Of a stretch of DNA of 36,815 bases, positions 34,103 to 36,815 are shown one piece after another. The translations under genes and the position numbers were made by a program. Each line of letters opens with the position of its first letter. The first letter of the stretch is position 1. Origin of the DNA: Streptosporangiaceae bacterium (lineage in GTDB: Bacteria; Actinomycetota; Actinomycetes; Streptosporangiales; Streptosporangiaceae); contig JAICWX010000058.1 of NCBI GenBank assembly GCA_025934635.1, positions 1-36,815 on the forward strand, read 5' to 3'. The notes beneath the pieces were generated by a model. It did not search any database, had not been told where the DNA came from, and worked only from the letters and a program-made list of their open reading frames with translations.

Positions 34103-34116
34103 TGACACACGCGTCA
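34103..34116. promoter_or_regulatory. Candidate operator 2 upstream of hpnC
   Basis: TGACACACGCGTCA differs by one base from the dyad at 33921-33934 and lies about 40 bases before the preferred hpnC start, next to a TTGTTTGCAATTGTTTG AT-rich stretch that could be promoter DNA. Confidence 0.5.
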
Positions 34117-34156
34117 TTGTTTGCAATTGTTTGTGCATTCCCTGGAAAATAACTCC

Positions 34157-35155
34157 GTGACTGGGGGAAGCCGAAGTACGAGCCGTACCGGACGGACGAG
34201 CGTGCGAGAGCACGTCCGCCCGTCGGTGACGCGTGCCGAAGACGTGGTGGCCAACGCGTCCGGGGAGAACTTCCCGGTCGCGCTGCGGATGCTGCCCGCC
34301 CGGCACCGCCGGCACCTGACCAACCTGTACTTCTTCGCCCGCCTGACCGACGACCTCGGCGACGAGGCCCGCGAGGCGAACGACGCCCGCGAGGCGAACG
34401 ACGCCCGCGAGGCGAACGAGCCCCGCGAGGCGCAAGCCGACGCCAGCGAAAAGCTCACCGAGCTGCGCCTCCGCCTGCTCGACGAACTGGCCGCCGACGT
34501 CGACCGCATCTACTCGGGCAAGACGCCCCAGTCCCCGGTCATGCAGGCGATGGCCGAAACGGTCCGCGAGTGCGACGTCCCGGCCAAGCCGCTCCTCGAC
34601 CTCATCCAGGCCAACCGGCAGGACCAGCTGGTCACCCGCTACCGCAGCTACCCCGAGCTCGAGCAGTACTGCGAGCTCTCCGCCAACCCGGTCGGCCAGA
34701 TCGTGCTGTACATCTTCGGCGTTGCCACGCCAAGGCGCATCGCCTTCTCCGATAACATCTGCACGGCCCTCCAGCTGGCCGAACACTGGCAGGACGTGGC
34801 CGAGGACCTGGCCGCAGGCCGGATCTACCTGCCGGGTGAGGACCTGGACCGGTTCGGCGTCACGGAGGCGGACCTGGCCGCGCCCAGCCTGGCGGCATCC
34901 GGTAAAAGCCGGAACGTCCGGCAGCTGATGATCTTCGAGACGGACCGGGCCGAACGGCTGCTCGACTCGGGCGCGCCGCTGGTCCACACGCTGCACGGGG
35001 CAGCCCGGCTGGCGGTCGCGGGCTACCTGGCCGGCGGCCGGGCGGCGCTGGCCGCGATCCGGGAGCAGGACTACGACGTGCTGCGGGGCACCCCGCGGCC
35101 GCGCAAGCCGAGGCTGGCCAAAGAGCTGGCCAAGGCGTATGTGACAGGAAGGTAA
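34157..35155 (+). CDS. hpnC: Hydroxysqualene synthase HpnC
   Basis: Squalene/phytoene-synthase-fold enzyme that converts presqualene diphosphate to hydroxysqualene in hopanoid precursor synthesis. Visible motifs are GENFPVALRMLPARHRRHL (family start), the first Asp-rich site FFARLTDDLGDE, NRQDQLVTRYRSYPELEQYC (pieces NRQDQLVTRY and RSYPELEQYC), the second site LAEHWQDVAEDLAAGRIYLP, and a C-terminal PRPRKPRLAKE. Right after the first Asp-rich site is an insert of four 6-residue repeats (EAREAN, DAREAN, DAREAN, EPREAQ). The start is uncertain: GTG at 34157 or 34202, with family length favouring the shorter. It is followed after 2 bases by hpnD, so this is an operon. Confidence 0.92.
   Translation: MTGGSRSTSRTGRTSVREHVRPSVTRAEDVVANASGENFPVALRMLPARHRRHLTNLYFFARLTDDLGDEAREANDAREANDAREANEPREAQADASEKLTELRLRLLDELAADVDRIYSGKTPQSPVMQAMAETVRECDVPAKPLLDLIQANRQDQLVTRYRSYPELEQYCELSANPVGQIVLYIFGVATPRRIAFSDNICTALQLAEHWQDVAEDLAAGRIYLPGEDLDRFGVTEADLAAPSLAASGKSRNVRQLMIFETDRAERLLDSGAPLVHTLHGAARLAVAGYLAGGRAALAAIREQDYDVLRGTPRPRKPRLAKELAKAYVTGR
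34364..34435 (+). repeat. 18-bp in-frame tandem repeat in hpnC (four units)
   Basis: Units 34364-34381, 34382-34399, 34400-34417 and 34418-34435. The middle two are exact copies of GACGCCCGCGAGGCGAAC (DAREAN). The array keeps the frame and falls in the loop after the first metal-binding motif. Confidence 0.9.
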
Positions 35156-35157
35156 GC

Positions 35158-36003
35158 GTGGAACTGACCGAGGCGTACCGCGAGTGCGAGCGGATCACCT
35201 GGACGCAGGCGAGGAACTTCGCCTACGGCATCAGGCTGCTGCCGCCTGCAAAGCGACGCGGGCTCGCGGTCATCTACGCGTTCGCCCGCCGCATCGACGA
35301 CATCGGCGACGGCACCCTGCCCCCCGAGCAGAAGATCGCTGACCTGGAGCAGGCCCGCCAGTCCGTCCTCAACATCGGCGAGACCGGCCCCGGCGAAAGC
35401 GACCCCGTCCTGCTCGCCCTAGCCGACACCGCGCGCAACTTCCCGGTGCCGCTCCCAGCCTTCGGCGAGCTCATCGACGGCTGCGTAGCGGACGTCAAGG
35501 GCACCAGCTACGAGACGTTCGAGGACCTGCACCACTACTGCCGCTGCGTGGCCGGCTCGATCGGCCGCCTGTCCCTCGGGATCTTCGGCACCAACGCCGA
35601 CCCGCAGAAGGCGTCCGACATCGCGGACGGGCTCGGCGTAGCCCTGCAGCTGACCAACATCCTGCGCGACATCCGCGAGGATCACGCCAACGGGCGGGTT
35701 TACCTGCCCGCCGAGGACCTGGCCAAGTTCGACGTGGACCTGGCCAGTCCCAGCCCATCGCAGTTCACCAGGCTGGTCGAGTTCGAGGCGGAACGGGCTC
35801 GCGACTGGTACGCCACCGGCTGGCAGCTGCTGCCCATGCTCGACCGGCGCAGCGCGGCCTGCACCGGCGCCATGGCCGGCATCTACCGCAAGCTCCTCGA
35901 GCGGATCGCGGCGCAGCCCGCCGCGGTCCTGAGCAGCCGGGTGTCCTTGTCCACGGGGGAAAAGGCCATGGTCGCCGTAAAGGCCCTGGCCGGGAGGGTC
36001 TGA
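35158..36003 (+). CDS. hpnD: Presqualene diphosphate synthase HpnD
   Basis: Condenses two farnesyl diphosphates to presqualene diphosphate, the first of three steps to squalene. The 281-residue product has ARNFAYGIRLLPPAKRRGL, the first Asp-rich motif FARRIDDIGDG, the central CVAGSIGRLSLGIFG, and the second motif LQLTNILRDIREDHANGRVY (pieces LQLTNILRDIRED and NGRVYLP). The length is normal. The GTG start at 35158 has an AGGAAGG ribosome site that overlaps the end of hpnC, and its stop shares one base with the hpnE ATG, so the three genes are tightly coupled. Confidence 0.95.
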   Translation: MELTEAYRECERITWTQARNFAYGIRLLPPAKRRGLAVIYAFARRIDDIGDGTLPPEQKIADLEQARQSVLNIGETGPGESDPVLLALADTARNFPVPLPAFGELIDGCVADVKGTSYETFEDLHHYCRCVAGSIGRLSLGIFGTNADPQKASDIADGLGVALQLTNILRDIREDHANGRVYLPAEDLAKFDVDLASPSPSQFTRLVEFEAERARDWYATGWQLLPMLDRRSAACTGAMAGIYRKLLERIAAQPAAVLSSRVSLSTGEKAMVAVKALAGRV

Positions 36004-36815
36004 TGAGTACTGTTTCCGCCACCGGGGGGCGAACCCCCCGGGTCGCGGTGATCGGCGGGGGGCTCGCCGGCATCACCGCTTCGATCGCGCTCGCCGAGAC
36101 GGGCGCCGACGTCACGCTGCTCGAGGCGCGCCCGCGCCTCGGCGGTGCCACCTGCTCGTTCAGCCGGGACGGCCTGACCGTCGACACCGGCCAGCACATC
36201 TTCCTCGGCTGCTGCTCGGCCTACCGCGGCCTGCTCGACAAGCTCGGCATGGCCGGCCACGCGCCCCTGCAGGACCGCTTCGACGTGACCGTCCTGGCCC
36301 CGGGAGCCAATGGACGGCCGAGCAAAGCCCGGCTCCGCCGGAATGCGCTGCCCGGCCCCCTGCATATGCTGGCGGCTCTCGGCCGGTACCCGTTCCTTTC
36401 TTTGACCGAACGGATGTCCGTATCCCGCCCCGCCCTGGCGATGCGCCGCCTGGACCCGGCCAAGCCGGCTACCGACCAGCAGCGCTTCGGTGACTGGCTC
36501 GCCGCCCGCGGCCAGACCGAACGGTCCCGCCGCCTGCTCTGGGACCTGTTCTCCGTCTCGTCCCTGAACATCGCGGGCGACGACGCCTCGCTGGCCCTGG
36601 CCGCCGTGGTGGTCAAGACCGGCCTGCTCGGCAAGAACAACGCGGCCGACATCGGCGTCCCCGCCCTCCCGCTGGGCGAACTGCACGGCGACGCCGGCGC
36701 GACCCTGCTGGGCAAGCTGGGCGCCCGGGTCAGCGTGGGCGCCAAGGTCTCTGCTATCGAGTACGGGGCGATCGAGCCCCAGGACGGCGGCGGGTACCTG
36801 GTCCGGCTGGCCGAC
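36003..36815 (+). CDS. hpnE: Hydroxysqualene dehydroxylase HpnE, 3' end outside window
   Basis: FAD-dependent amine-oxidase-fold enzyme that converts hydroxysqualene to squalene. 271 codons are visible with no stop before the window ends. The FAD-binding Rossmann motif is VAVIGGGLAGITASIALAE, with EARPRLGGATCSF and VDTGQHIFLGCC after it. HpnE-like blocks follow: PLHMLAALGRYPFLSLTERM (pieces LHMLAALGRYPF and LSLTERM), LLWDLFSVSSLNIAGDDASL (pieces LLWDLFSVSSLN and AGDDASLAL), KTGLLGKNNAADIGVP and PLGELHGDAG. The ATG at 36003 overlaps the hpnD stop by one base. The next gene outside would be expected to be squalene-hopene cyclase or a related hpn gene. Confidence 0.93.
   Translation, partial: MSTVSATGGRTPRVAVIGGGLAGITASIALAETGADVTLLEARPRLGGATCSFSRDGLTVDTGQHIFLGCCSAYRGLLDKLGMAGHAPLQDRFDVTVLAPGANGRPSKARLRRNALPGPLHMLAALGRYPFLSLTERMSVSRPALAMRRLDPAKPATDQQRFGDWLAARGQTERSRRLLWDLFSVSSLNIAGDDASLALAAVVVKTGLLGKNNAADIGVPALPLGELHGDAGATLLGKLGARVSVGAKVSAIEYGAIEPQDGGGYLVRLAD

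Larger units (their letters stand above)
33241..34156. other. Long repeat-rich spacer before the hopanoid genes
   Basis: About 900 bases without a convincing gene. From the left it holds a 13-14-base CTCACCCGCGCC array, a 21-base array, a palindrome pair, a 38-base array, then an AT-richer promoter-like section (33880-34156) with two similar dyads. A 227-codon reverse frame covers much of it but consists of repeat translations. Confidence 0.7.

Overview
The window is very GC-rich, has densely packed genes and uses GTG starts often. Gene content points to a mycothiol-producing, hopanoid-making actinobacterium: the actinobacterial pnp–M16 protease–dapB order, a DUF397-type protein, a homologue of the mycothiol-dependent Rv2466c oxidoreductase, an Eis-type acetyltransferase, menaquinone MenA and the squalene genes hpnC/D/E. 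A Streptosporangiales-like lineage is my guess; no species can be named from the sequence alone. Several genes have a TANNNT hexamer 6-9 bases before the start codon, which suggests leaderless transcripts.

Layout. 1-4470: 3' part of pnp, an M16 metalloprotease, dapB (lysine/peptidoglycan precursor) and a small DUF2277 protein. 4500-6270: a Nudix hydrolase, a DUF397-like protein and a lipoprotein. 6325-8522: an alkylation-repair pair in which an Ada-type sensor fused to AlkA glycosylase overlaps ogt by 4 bases. 8523-9256: a long regulatory-looking region and an orphan small gene ending at a hairpin. 9292-10173: a PHP-family phosphoesterase. 10278-15751: an nfeD–SPFH (stomatin) pair flanked by two reverse-strand genes that share one helical, HTH-like domain. 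In one the domain is C-terminal behind a huge Pro/Gly repeat region; in the other it is N-terminal and the protein ends in a membrane anchor. This four-gene unit is the best candidate here for an undescribed membrane-associated system.

15752-21736: a repeat-rich spacer, menA, a GNAT acetyltransferase overlapping ilvD, and a membrane NERD-domain protein. 21737-25839: amidase, HAD-like hydrolase, proS, and a C-terminal gene remnant directly after proS. 25836-33240: pepN, an Rv2466c-like protein with CPWA in place of CPWC, a small basic/acidic protein, an MFS exporter with a G-run hairpin insertion, an Eis-type acetyltransferase and a membrane SpoIIE-type phosphatase. 33241-34156: a 0.9 kb repeat-rich spacer holding two similar dyads upstream of the hopanoid genes. 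34157-36815: hpnC–hpnD–hpnE, which turn farnesyl diphosphate into squalene; hpnE runs off the window.

The clearest unexplained non-coding signal is a pair of 25-base imperfect palindromes at exactly 31-base spacing. It occurs at 16159-16214 and again 17.4 kb away at 33562-33617, in both cases beside GC-rich tandem repeats. I saw no rRNA, tRNA, CRISPR array, transposase or phage genes.
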